This document shows, piece after piece, positions 50,281 through 60,599 of a stretch of DNA of 64,000 bases. Location of the stretch: positions 62,001 to 126,000 of the forward strand of contig JABLTG010000002.1 in assembly GCA_016618085.1 (NCBI GenBank). Direction: 5' to 3'. The stretch is from Neovahlkampfia damariscottae. Its lineage: Eukaryota; Heterolobosea; Selenaionea; Neovahlkampfiida; Neovahlkampfiidae. Each line of letters starts with the position of its first letter. Positions within the stretch are counted from its first letter, which is position 1. Both the position numbers and the translations under genes were made by a program. Below the pieces are notes generated by a model. That model was not told the DNA's origin, made no database searches, and saw only the letters and a list, made by a program, of their open reading frames with translations.

Positions 50281-50899
50281 TTAAATTGGTTTTATCTAAT
50301 AATGTTTTTTGATTTAATTAAAATATTTTTAAAACCTTGAAATGAAGTGTAATCATTGATAATACAAAACTCTTTAAATCTTGAATAAAATAATAAAACT
50401 TTTTTAGACCTTCTGGATCTTGACTTTTTCTTGTGTCCAAAAGACTACCAATTTTATTAGTCTTTAAAATATTTTTAATCATTAAAACTAATTACCATAA
50501 AAGAAATATGTTGATTTTTATACACTATTTCAAGTTCCTATCATAGTTTGTAATTAATTAAATATTTGATTCACTTGTTTTCCAACTAAATCTGGCATTG
50601 GCCATGATGCATCATCTTGTCGAAGTATTTGACTATCCATAATCATTTTCTTTAATTCATCAACAACATCATTTGTGACAAAAACTTATCATTCAATTAA
50701 AATTAAATCTTACCTTCTTTTTTTATTTGATGATCTTGTTTATAGTTACTATTATTTATATACACCAGTTTACCACTTGGTCTGAACTCAAATTCAAAAA
50801 ATTCATGACCAAATTTTCCTCTATGCCCAACACTTGTTTTTTAGTGATGGACAAATCTTACTAGTATCTGAGATAAAATTCTTCTTTTTGTTCAATCAT
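50281..50899 (-). CDS. MAGOH: Mago nashi homologue, exon junction complex
   Basis: Exons 50862-50899, 50714-50832, 50575-50684, 50496-50537, 50336-50461 and 50281-50295 sum to 450 nt, 149 aa, close to human MAGOH (146). Six exons, introns 29-40 nt. Blocks: [85 protein letters not shown] and HFKIKPI. The last exon is 15 nt and supplies IKPI and the stop, identical to the human terminus. No open frame over 60 codons exists, so ORF scans miss this gene. A second in-frame ATG lies at 50905, inside the CCAAT box. Confidence 0.93.
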
Positions 50900-51064
50900 T
50901 TTCATTGGTCACTTTTTTTTGGGCGGAATCGATTTTATCATATTCCAACATACTTTTGTAAATTTTCAAATTGGGATTCAAATTGAACGTTACACAAAGA
51001 CTCTTTTTGAAAATAAAGTTGACCAATTATATCGTTTTATCATCCCGCCAAATTTTCAAAAGAG

Positions 51065-54000
51065 ATGAGCAACAACAACGAGGTGTCTCCACTTTCTGAA
51101 ATCACAAATCAGGATGATTATGAAAAGAAGATGAGAAAATATGACAAATACATGAAGGAAAGAGAGGAAATGAGGAAAGAAATAGCTAAACTAAAGATTG
51201 AACTTGTTGTAAAAGAAAAAGAGACTCAAAAAGCTTATTCACCATCTAACAAGGCTTTAAGAGAATCTTTTATGAAACATTCTGAATCAACTGAACAACT
51301 TAGACTTCAAAAAATACTTGTAAACCAATACGTACAAGAAAAAGAAGAGATTTTAGAAAAACTGAAATTAAAAGAGAGTGAAATGGAAGAGGTCAAACAA
51401 AAATTATCCGAAGTTGAGGAAACTTTGAGAGAGAAAAAAAATCAGTTTGAATTGACCTATCAAAAGGAAGTTGAAAAAAAGGAAAGTCTGCAAACAGAAA
51501 TAACAAACAAGAATGAAGAATTTAAAAAGAATTTAAATTTAAAAGAAGAAGAAAAACAAGAAGTTATCAAGTTGAAAGAAAGAGAAATTCAACATTTACA
51601 AGAAGAGTTCAAAAAAAAAGAACAAAAAATAGAAATAGAAATATTAAAGTTGAATGCAGAAATTAAAATGCAAATGGAAAATAATAATTTGATTGAAATT
51701 GAAAGAAATGAAATGTTAAATGAATTTAAAGAAGCAGAAATTAATTTTATGAAACAACTTGAAATTCTTAAAACTTTGAATACAAATTTAGAGAAAGAAA
51801 AAGAAGTTTTAAAAGAAGAAATTCAAAATTTAGAAATTAAATTTCAAAATGAAATTAAAGATTTAACAAAAGAGAATGAAATAAATTTAAATGAAATCAA
51901 AAATGAATTAAGTTTTAAATTAAATCTTTTAAGAGAATCAGAAGAAAAATTAAAAGAAAAAGAAAATATTTATCATTTATTAAAAACAGAATCAAATTTA
52001 ATTGAAACAGATTTTGAAATATTAAAAACTGAATCCAATAAAAATAAAATAGAAATTCAAAATTATAAAATTGAAATTGAAAAGAATTTGAATGAAATTA
52101 ATAATTTAAAAGAATTATATTCAAAAAAAGAAAATGAATTTGAATTTATTTTAAATGAAAATAAAGAAATTAAAATTGAATTAGAAAATGAAAAATTAAA
52201 TTTTACATCATTTAAAAAAGAGAAAGAAGAAATGTTTAATCAATTTAAATATGAAATTGAAATGTTAGAATCAATACAAGATCAAAAAGATTCAGAATTC
52301 TCAGAATTAAAACAATTAAATTCAGAATATTCATTAAAAATTAATGATTTATCAAATAAATTAAAAGATTTAATCATTTTATTTAATAAAGAAAAAGAAG
52401 AAAAAGAAAATTTAAAATTAAAATTAAATTTTGAAAAGGATGAATTATCAACTCATTTAAATAAAGAATTAGAAGAAATGAAAATAAATTTAAATAAAAA
52501 AGAAGAAAATATTAAAAGTTTAATGAATGAATTTAAAAAAGAAAAAGAAAGTTTAAAAATAAAAAATGAACATGAATTGAATGAATTGATTAAAAATAAA
52601 CAAAATGAAATGAATGAATTGATGAATAAAAGATTAAAAAAAGAAAAAGAAAATGAACATGTATTAAATCAATTAAAAAAAGAGAATGAAGAAATGATGA
52701 ATCAATTAAATAATGAAATAATAATGTTGAATGAAACATTTATGATAGAAAAGAAATCAATAATATCAGAATTAAATATTGAAAAAGAAAGAATGATTAA
52801 AGAATTAAATGAAAAGAATGATAGAGAAAATTTAATTAAAAAATTAATGAATGAAAAGGATTTAATGAATAAGGAATATAATGAAAAGATATCAAGTTTA
52901 AAACAAAATCATTTAAATGAAATTCAATTAAAAGAATCAATGATATTAAATTTAAATGAACAAAATTCAAAATTAAATCAATCTTTTAATGAAGAAAAAT
53001 TAAATTTAAATGAAGTTTTAAATCAAAAAGAAGTCACTATTAATACCTTGAATGAAGAAATTAAAAATGAAGAAAAAAGAAGTGAAATTAAATTAAATCA
53101 ATTAAAATGTGAAATACAAGAAGAAAAAGAAGAAATTCATTCAAAATTTAATATTGAAAAGGAAAAGTTAATTCAATCATTCAATGATCAAAATATAACA
53201 CTCAATAATTTGATAAAGAACAAAGAAATGGAAATATCTTCAAATAATTCAATAATATTAAATTTAAATAAAGAAAAAAAAGAATTAATGAATACAATTC
53301 AAATGGAAAGGAATGAAAAAGATGAATTAATTTCAACATTTAATAAGAAAAAAGATGAATTGATTATTGTCATTAAAGAAAGAGAAAATGAAATTCAATC
53401 AAAAGATTTAATCATTTCAAATTTAAATAAAGAAAAAGANNNNNNNNNNNNNNNNNNNNNNNNNNNNNNNNNNNNNNNNNNNNNNNNNNNNNNNNNNNNN
53501 NNNNNNNNNNNNNNNNNNNNNNNNNNNNNNNNNNNAGGAATGAAAAAGATGAATTAATTTCAACATTTAATAAGAAAAAAGATGAATTGATTATTGTCAT
53601 TAAAGAAAGAGAAAATGAAATTCAATCAAAAGATTTAATCATTTCAAATTTAAATAAAGAAAAAGAACAATTAATTCAAACATTTAATATCGAAAAAGAT
53701 AAATTTAAAGAATCAAATCATCAAAATGAATTGAAATTTAAATCTATTATTGAAGAAAAAGAAAGTATAGAATCAAAATTAAGAAATGAAAATGAAGAAA
53801 TGATGAATAAATTCAAGAATGAAATATATCATTTGAATGAAGAATTAAATAAGAATGAATCAAATATTCAACACTTAAATGAAGAAAGAAATAATTTAAT
53901 TTCTAAATTAAATATTGAAAATGAAAATACTTCAATGCTAAATGAAAATTTTATGAATGAAATATCTTCAAAAAGTTTAATGATTTCAAATTTGAATCAA

Positions 54001-56025
54001 GAAAAAGAAGAAACCAATCAACTACTTCAAATTCAAAAAGATGAAAATTCAAAATTAATTGAATCATTAAATCAACAAAATAAAGATACAATTCAAAGAA
54101 TGAATGAAAAAGAAAGTGAAATTCAATTAAAAGATTCAATTATTTCAAATTTAAATAACGAAAGAAATGAGTTAGTACAATTATTGGATGAAGAAAGAAA
54201 TAATTTGACTGAAATGTTAAATAAACAAGATTCAAATATCAACTCTTTAAATGAAGAAATTAAGACTGAAAGAAAAAGAAATGAATTGATTACAAATTTG
54301 AATGAAGAAAAAGAAGAAATAATATCAAAGTTATCTTCTAAACTCTCTGAAGAAAAAGAAAATCATGAAATTTTAAAGAAAGAAATTCAATCAAAAGATG
54401 AAACCATTTCAAATTTAAATAAAGAAAAACAGGATTTCATTCAATCATTTAGCAATGAAAAAGATGAATTAATTTCAACATTTAATAAGAAAAAAGATGA
54501 ATTGATTATTGTCATTAAAGAAAGAGAAAATGAAATTCAATCAAAAGATTTAATCATTTCAAATTTAAATAAAGAAAAAGAACAATTAATTCAAACATTT
54601 AATATCGAAAAAGATAAATTTAAAGAATCAAATCATCAAAATGAATTGAAATTTAAATCTATTATTGAAGAAAAAGAAAGTATAGAATCAAAATTAAGAA
54701 ATGAAAATGAAGAAATGATGAATAAATTCAAGAATGAAATATATCATTTGAATGAAGAATTAAATAAGAATGAATCAAATATTCAACACTTAAATGAAGA
54801 ATTAGAAAAAGAAAAAATGAGATTTGAGAATATTAGTAATGAATTAAAAAAAGAAATTAAGATGAAAGAAGAAATGAAAACTAATTTTGAAAAAGAAAAA
54901 GAAAAAATGATCATTAATTTAAATGAAAAAGAAGAAAAGATTAAAAATTTAAATGAAAATATTGAAAATATTTCAATTGAAAAAGAAGAAATTAAATTTT
55001 TAAAATCTAATGAAATTATTCGAATAAATGAAGAATTAAATAAAGAAAGAGAAGAATTAAAAGAAGAGAAAAAAGAAAATGAAAAAAAGAATAAAGAAAT
55101 TGAAATAAAAGATGAAGAGAATAAAGAAATAAAAAAAGAAAGAAATGAATTAAAATTAAGAAATGAAGAATTAAATGAATCAATTAAAAAAGAAAGAGAA
55201 GAAATAGAAAAGATGAAAGAAAATAAATGTAGTTTAGAATTAATTTTGAAACAATTAAATGAAGATTTAAATGAACAAAAACAAATGAATGAAGAATGTG
55301 ATAATATAATTACAACATTAGAAAATGAAATTGATGAAATAAAAGAAAAGGGAAATAAGAAAATTGAAAATATAAAGAATGAGAATGAAGAATTAAAAAA
55401 AAGAAAAGAAATATATGAAAATGAAATTAAAAATGTAAAATTAGAATTAGAAAAAGAACAACAAGATTTTACATGTAGACCAATATTTGGTTTAAGAATA
55501 AAAGAAAAGAATCAATTAATTGAACAATATAAAGAAAGAGTTAGAACATTAGAATCATTCATTGTTAAAAATGATATGGATACTCCTTTGGATGAATATG
55601 ATCCAAAATTTTATTTACAAAACTTAATTTCAAAACAAGAAGAATGTAATAAAGAAAATTTAAAATCAAAAGAAAAATATTCAAAAGAATTAAAAGAAAT
55701 GAGTATACTTATTAAAGATTTAAAGAAAGCATTAAAAGAAAAAGATGATACTTTAAAAAAGGTTTATGAAAAATATAAAAAATCAAAAGTTAAATCTTCA
55801 TCTTTTCTTTCAAATGAAGAAGAAAGACCAAAAAAAAAGAATAAAAAAGAAGAAGTTTCAAAAAGTAATGAACATCTCAATGATGATGATGATGATGATG
55901 AAGATGATTCAAAATTCATGTTGAAATTAAATAAATTTAAAAAAAATGATTCAAATAGTACTGCAAATTTGAAAGGTTTATTTAAACCAAGGCTAAGTTT
56001 ATTTAAATCAGAAAGAGAAGAATAA
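51065..56025 (+). CDS. Giant coiled-coil protein containing an assembly gap
   Basis: Almost entirely heptad coiled coil rich in Glu, Lys, Asn and Leu, intronless. The N-terminal 80 residues (YEKKMRKYDKYMKEREEM) and a C-terminal segment (FTCRPIFGLRIKEKNQLI..RVRTLESFIV) look least repetitive; the tail has a DDDDDDEDD run and basic residues. A run of 96 N at 53440-53535 interrupts it. The 131 nt before the gap (53309-53439) and after it (53536-53666) are identical; merging them restores one frame of 4734 nt, 1577 aa. Golgin-, centrosome- or kinetochore-like size; function unknown. Confidence 0.85.
53440..53535. other. Assembly gap (96 N), probably an unmerged overlap
   Basis: Both edges carry the same 131-nt sequence (53309-53439 and 53536-53666). 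As placed, the gap breaks the reading frame; collapsing the two edges removes the gap and keeps the frame. No sequence need be missing. Confidence 0.9.
53539..53885 (+). repeat. Long internal direct repeat, copy 1
   Basis: About 347 nt, from AATGAAAAAGATG to ACTTAAATGAAGA, apparently identical to 54454-54800 at an offset of 915 nt (305 codons). Part of the coiled-coil coding region. Confidence 0.88.
54454..54800 (+). repeat. Long internal direct repeat, copy 2
   Basis: Second copy of the 347-nt unit at 53539-53885. Identity at synonymous sites implies recent duplication or gene conversion. The sequence between copies is unrelated at the nucleotide level but of the same coiled-coil type. Confidence 0.88.
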
Positions 56026-56107
56026 AATTTAATTGTAAAAAAAAATTAATTTTCCCAACCAATCAAATTTTTATCCAATCAAATACGTTTTTAAAACTCA
56101 AAACAAA

Positions 56108-56488
56108 ATGCAAAAAGAAGTTGATAACTTATGTATGAAGTAAGAAATACCTTTTTTTTTTTGAATAACATAAAAGTAAAAAATATGAAGATGCATTAAA
56201 AACAGTTCTTGCAACACCTTCAAAAGAAGTAAAAAAAAAAAATAAAATTGTTAACAATTTGAAAAAAAGGCAGCAGAAGCATCATTTACACTTTTTGCTG
56301 AAGGAGATCCAAAATCAGCAAAGTCTTTAACAGTTCAAGAACAAGATGTCTTAATGAAATATCTTTATAAATGTATGGAAAAAGGAGAAAGTTCTAAACA
56401 ACTTTTTAAATGGCATGAATTTTTAACAGAATTAGGAGGAACAGGATGTATTGTTAGAGCTCTTTCTGATAAAGATAATATTTTATAA
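56108..56488 (+). CDS. ARPC5: Arp2/3 complex subunit 5 (ARPC5, p16)
   Basis: Exons 56108-56139, 56177-56228 and 56270-56488 (100 aa), introns 37 and 41 nt. Core: KKYEDALKTVLATPSKE (human VKQALNAVLSTPPQE), DPKSAKSLTVQEQDVLMKYLYKCMEKG and LFKWHEFLTELGGTGCIVRAL. The N-terminal arm that reaches Arp2 in other species is short (about 12 residues before the first helix). Two CCAATCA boxes lie at 56059-56065 and 56075-56081. Stop is 5 nt from the stop of the prefoldin gene. Confidence 0.92.
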
Positions 56489-56493
56489 AACTT

Positions 56494-56924
56494 TTAAGCC
56501 AAAACACCTTGTCTTGATTTTTTTTCTTCCTCTTCTTTATTTGTTTCACCTCTGACTTTAATATTATATTTTAATTTAAATTCTGTTAATTCTCCTTCTC
56601 TTTTTTTTGATTCTTTGTCCAATTGATCAATTGCTTGTTTAAAGTCAGTTTGTGATTTTTGTAAAGCTGGTAAAATTTCTCCTACTGTTCTTTCAACTAA
56701 AACACCACCTACTAAACGATGACATTTTCTTTCTTTTTCTAATTTTGAAATTGCTTCAATTACAATTCTATTTTATTTTAAATAATAGTTTTATCTTACC
56801 CATGTTCATAATGTTCAGATTCTATTTCATCAATCTTATTTTGTAATTGAACGTATTGATTATAAAGAGATTGGTACTGTTTGATAATAGCAACTTCTTC
56901 TTCTGAATATTGTTGTTGTTGCAT
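56494..56924 (-). CDS. PFDN2: Prefoldin subunit 2
   Basis: Beta-type subunit of the hexameric chaperone that hands actin and tubulin to CCT. Exons 56800-56924 and 56494-56767 with a 32-nt intron 56768-56799 give 132 aa. N-terminal helix (EEVAIIKQYQSLYNQYVQLQNK), hairpin core ERKCHRLVGGVLVERTVGEILPAL (human TRKCYRMVGGVLVERTVKEVLPAL), C-terminal helix (GELTEFKLKYNIKV) and the terminal GVLA. Each exon alone is short and easily missed. Confidence 0.94.
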
Positions 56925-56946
56925 TTTTTTTGATTGTTTTGACCAA

Positions 56947-57465
56947 TTAAAAATTTTTATTTATTCTTTTTATTAAAAAGTTTTCAATAAATCTAAAAAA
57001 TTTAATTCCAAATTCTTCTTCCTTTTTTGAAATTGGATCAACCAAAATAGATTTAATATTGTTTTTATTTGCAAAATAGATATCAGTGAATAAACGATCA
57101 CCTATTATTAAAATATCATTTGAATTATAATTATATTCATTTAAACATTTAAATATATTTAGAAATGGTTTTTTTGATCCATGTTTCAAAATGGTTAAAT
57201 TTAAATTCTTTTCTAATTCAATTGCATCTTTAAAATTTAAATCTCTATTTGATCCAGAACTATTTGATATGATCAATATTTTAAATTTTTCTTTTAATTC
57301 ATTTAATTTATTTTCAAATGGTGGATAAATATTGTTTTGTTTATGTTTTGTTATTGTATTATCTTTATCAAATATTATTAATTTTATTCCATGTTCTCTT
57401 TTTATTTTTTCAAATGGTATTTCTAATATATTTTTATAATAAAATGTTGGTTTAAATTTATTCAT
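56947..57465 (-). CDS. GEP4/YqeG-type HAD phosphatase (phosphatidylglycerophosphate phosphatase)
   Basis: Yeast Gep4 makes phosphatidylglycerol for cardiolipin in mitochondria. Intronless, 172 aa. HAD motif I LIIFDKDNTITKH, motif II LIISNSSGS, motif III lysine in LKHGSKKPFLNIF, motif IV IIGDRLFTDIYFANK; the order and spacing match Gep4/YqeG. No clear presequence. Start is ATG 57465, not a TTG 18 nt upstream, because CCAAT (57475-57479 inverted) lies between them. Confidence 0.88.
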   Translation of the reverse strand: MNKFKPTFYYKNILEIPFEKIKREHGIKLIIFDKDNTITKHKQNNIYPPFENKLNELKEKFKILIISNSSGSNRDLNFKDAIELEKNLNLTILKHGSKKPFLNIFKCLNEYNYNSNDILIIGDRLFTDIYFANKNNIKSILVDPISKKEEEFGIKFFRFIENFLIKRINKNF

Positions 57466-57511
57466 TTTATTTTTATTGGTCAATTCAGATTATCCTATCA
57501 AATTCATTTTT
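57466..57511. promoter_or_regulatory. 46-bp bidirectional promoter with one CCAAT box
   Basis: Two divergent ATGs are 46 bp apart and share a single ATTGG at 57475-57479, 10 nt from the minus-strand start and 32 nt from the plus-strand start. No other element is visible apart from CTATCAAATTC at about 57495. Confidence 0.65.
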
Positions 57512-59694
57512 ATGTCCTTCTATCATCAACAACAAAATCAACAAGAACTTGAAGTAAAAAATAAAGATTCATTAAAACTTTAGAAAAAAGAGATTCTACT
57601 AAAGACACCACAATCATTTATCAATGATTTAGGATCAAATATGAATTTTCTTGGTGAACCTGATGTTCTTATTGATTTAAAGAAATATTTAGATTTTAAT
57701 GATGAATTTCGATTAAAATTTATACAATTGTAAAATAAGATCTGATTAACAATACAGAGGTGGAATATATTCTATTCAAAAAATATTAATTTCATTAATT
57801 AAGAAAATGGAGTTTTGTAATTATGAATATATTGATTGTATAATGAATATATATGATGATTTATTAAAAAATAATGGTATATTAATATTTATAGATCATA
57901 AAGATATACTTTGTACATTTGGAGAATTAATTACATGTTCAACTAAAATTATTGAACCAAGAAGAAAAGCATTAAAAATATTGAGTAAAATTAGTTTATA
58001 TTCAGAGAATGGACATGAAATTATAGTAGAATGGTATTTAAATTTATATCAAAAATTACATTTAGAACCAATTAGATTTACACATTTAATCACAATGTTA
58101 AAAATAGATACTAATCAAACATTTAGATCAAGTTGTTTAAAATTTTTAAATTCTTTATTACATTTTGATAGAAAAATGATATTAGAACAAGAATTAAATG
58201 AATTAGGATTATTTGAATTTGTTGAATTACTTTATTTTAAAAAAGAAAAATGTTCAGATAAATTAAAAAAAGAAATTGAAAAAATAATAAGAAAAGATAA
58301 TTCTTTAAATTTAAATTTAAAAATTGAATTTAATGATTTATTTAAAAAGAATGAAAATTCAATAGATTCATTAATTTTAATTTTTAAAGAATTAAATAAA
58401 ATTGAAAATTTAAATGATACAAAATTAAATAAAATTTTAATGGAAATTAAAAATATATCAAATGAAAAAGAGGATAATGATGATGAAAATAAACAAATGA
58501 ATAATTTAATTAGAATTAATTTTATGGGTTTTGGTGAATTTGGAAAAGAAGATGAAATGAATAATCATTCACTTGTTTCTATTTGTGCAAAAAAGAAATC
58601 ATTTAAAAAATTAAAAATTAAAAAACAAAATGAAATTAAAAAACAAAGAAGTGAATCATTAAATAATGGTCAAAAAAGAAATGCATTAAGATTTCAACAA
58701 TCAAATAAAACATTAAAATCAATGGATGATATTCAAAAATTTGAAAAGAAAATTGAATATTTAAAAAAGTATGGATTTAAAATTAAAAATATATTTAAAA
58801 ATGATTCTTCAATACTTGAAATTACATTATTAAAAAGTAATTTATATTTTTTTCATTTTAAATAAAAAGAAATGTTAAATAATGATTTAATTGATTTATC
58901 AAATTATGATAATCCAAATAATGTTGCAACTTTATTTAAACAAACTTTGAATGGTTTTATTAGATTCCCTTCTTTTTTAGTTGATTTAGATGATGAAAAA
59001 GTGATGAAAGAAAAACTATTATTATCTCCTGACATTAAATATATTCAAATGGTATATTAATATTCTATTAATATATTTTAAGTTATTTGAACTTTTATTT
59101 GTGATTTCTAAAAGTTCAAAAATTAATAATATGACTTCAAAAGATTTATCTATTATTTTTGCACCAATTTTAGTTGATAATTCAACAGATGATACTTCTC
59201 AAAATGTAATTTGGCACATGATCAGTGATTATCCCAAAATATTTGATATTTCAAATGAGAATTTAATTTTATTACTTCAAGATTCTTTGGGAGAAAAGGA
59301 AATATTGAATGAGAATGATTCAACAATATCTTCCAAAAAGATTTACAAACATGGTGTTCAATCTAAAAAAGTATAACATGTTATACAAACTAAACTGTTT
59401 CAATAGAACAATTTGACTCATAAATGGGGAAAGGTATATCTTTCAATTCAAGAAGAGAAACTTCAAACATTTTCCAATGTTTCGGATTTTAAAAAAGGAA
59501 AAAAACCAAGCTCAACAATATCATTGTCATATTCTGTTTGCGATTTTGAAGATAGAAATGGTCATCCTTATTGTTATTCAGTATTCAGTCATGGAAAAAC
59601 AACACTCTTTGAAGCAGAGAACGAGGCAGAAAGAAATGAATGGGTCAATATCATTAAGCGATTGATTTCCAAAAATATCAAATCAGAATTTTAA
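57512..59694 (+). CDS. Formin-like GBD/FH3 N-terminus fused to RhoGAP and PH domains
   Basis: Exons 57512-57553, 57584-57729, 57758-58836, 58870-59051, 59083-59370 and 59407-59694 (674 aa). Residues about 20-190 match the formin GTPase-binding/FH3 armadillo region (TPQSFINDLGSNMNF, FRLKFIQLGGIYSIQKILISL, ALKILSKISLYSENGHEII). No FH1 or FH2 follows. A RhoGAP domain comes next: YGFKIKNIFKNDSS, KKMLNNDLIDLSNYDNPNNVATLFK, NNMTSKDLSIIFAPILV. The arginine finger position (GIFR in the family) is NIFK, so catalysis is doubtful. A PH domain ends the protein (WGKVYLSIQEEKLQTFS..EAENEAERNEWVNII). Confidence 0.82.
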
Positions 59695-59701
59695 AAAAAA
59701 A

Positions 59702-60166
59702 TTAATTGTTTGTGTCTGATTTTTTTTTTCTTTTAGCTTTTGAAGTTAATGAGACAGTTGGTGAATCAAACTTGTTGAAATCAAGCTTCTTTGGTTGAAT
59801 TTCGCCAATTTGATCACGTAATTCTTTGATAGCAGTAAAAAGTAGTTGAACATTTGTTTGAGCATTTGAATGTTGATTATCAGTTTTTGGGGTTCTCCAT
59901 TCGCCTTGTAGTTGAATTGGTTGATGTTCAAGATGAAGTTGAATTTCATCATCATATCCTGGAGATTGAACTGATCCAACAAAGTCATATTCTTATTCTG
60001 ATTGTTTTGAGTCTTGTGACTGTGTTGGATTTTGTAAATCACTTCCTGGTGTTGGTGCAGGAGTGTTACCATTAAAGCGAGAATTTTCAGCAGCAATTTC
60101 TTCTTCAGTTGGTGAGTGTTGTAAGATTTCCGGTTGTTCATAAGTTTTTCCAGCACGAGTTTTCAT
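59702..60166 (-). mobile_element. Broken uncharacterised ORF, possibly mobile-element derived
   Basis: On the minus strand an open stretch begins MKTRAGKTYEQPEI, is Gln/Pro/Ser rich, then forms a helix (LFTAIKELRDQIGEI) and a basic end (KAKRKKKSD). It carries about one break. Composition is less AT-biased than host genes and codon use differs. The opening resembles leader regions of some LTR-element gag proteins, but no zinc knuckle, protease or reverse transcriptase is seen, so the family is unproved. A dispersed repeat lies just upstream. Age cannot be estimated; with few breaks it may be young. It could equally be a fast-evolving host gene. Confidence 0.3.
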
Positions 60167-60242
60167 AGCATGTTAGGTTGTAGTTTTGTTTTTGTTGAGT
60201 TTTCTATCCATTTTTGTCTAGTTTCTCTATTCAGCTAAAAAA

Positions 60243-60284
60243 TGTTTGGAATAAAGGTTTGTGTAAGTTAAAAGTAAGTTTGAG
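60243..60284 (+). repeat. Dispersed 43-bp repeat, copy 2
   Basis: Second copy of the sequence at 9968-10010, same orientation in the window, with about four differences. It sits between the broken ORF and a microprotein gene. Confidence 0.6.
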
Positions 60285-60304
60285 TGAAATTGGTTGATTT
60301 TTTT

Positions 60305-60424
60305 TTATTCAAAAATAACTTCATACCATTTTCCTTTTTGAATGTTTTTCATTAATTCAATCATTTCTACTAATACAAATAGTATCACCACTAGACCAAC
60401 ACCATAAATGAAAGAAGTATTCAT
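60305..60424 (-). CDS. 39-aa single-pass membrane microprotein
   Basis: Uninterrupted frame on the minus strand starting MNTSFIYGVGLVVILFVLVE, with one membrane helix at residues 4-20, then IELMKNIQKGKWYEVIFE. Size and shape resemble small subunits of membrane complexes such as OST4, but no clear match. No CCAAT box is evident upstream, which lowers confidence. Confidence 0.42.
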   Translation of the reverse strand: MNTSFIYGVGLVVILFVLVEMIELMKNIQKGKWYEVIFE

Positions 60425-60599
60425 TACTGATTTTCCATTTTTAATGAAATTTTAGAAGAAATGCATTTGGTTTTAATTAAAAGATCAAAGAAAAAAAAAC
60501 TGTGACTTTTTATAATTAATTATAAAGTGAAGAGAATGAAAAGGATGTTTTGAAGAAAAAAAGAATTAGGTTGATAATTTTTAAAAAAAAAAAAATTTA

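Noticed and set aside
53563-53600. Second independent coiled-coil gene after the gap
   Set aside because: Sequence at the gap edges is identical and merging gives one frame.
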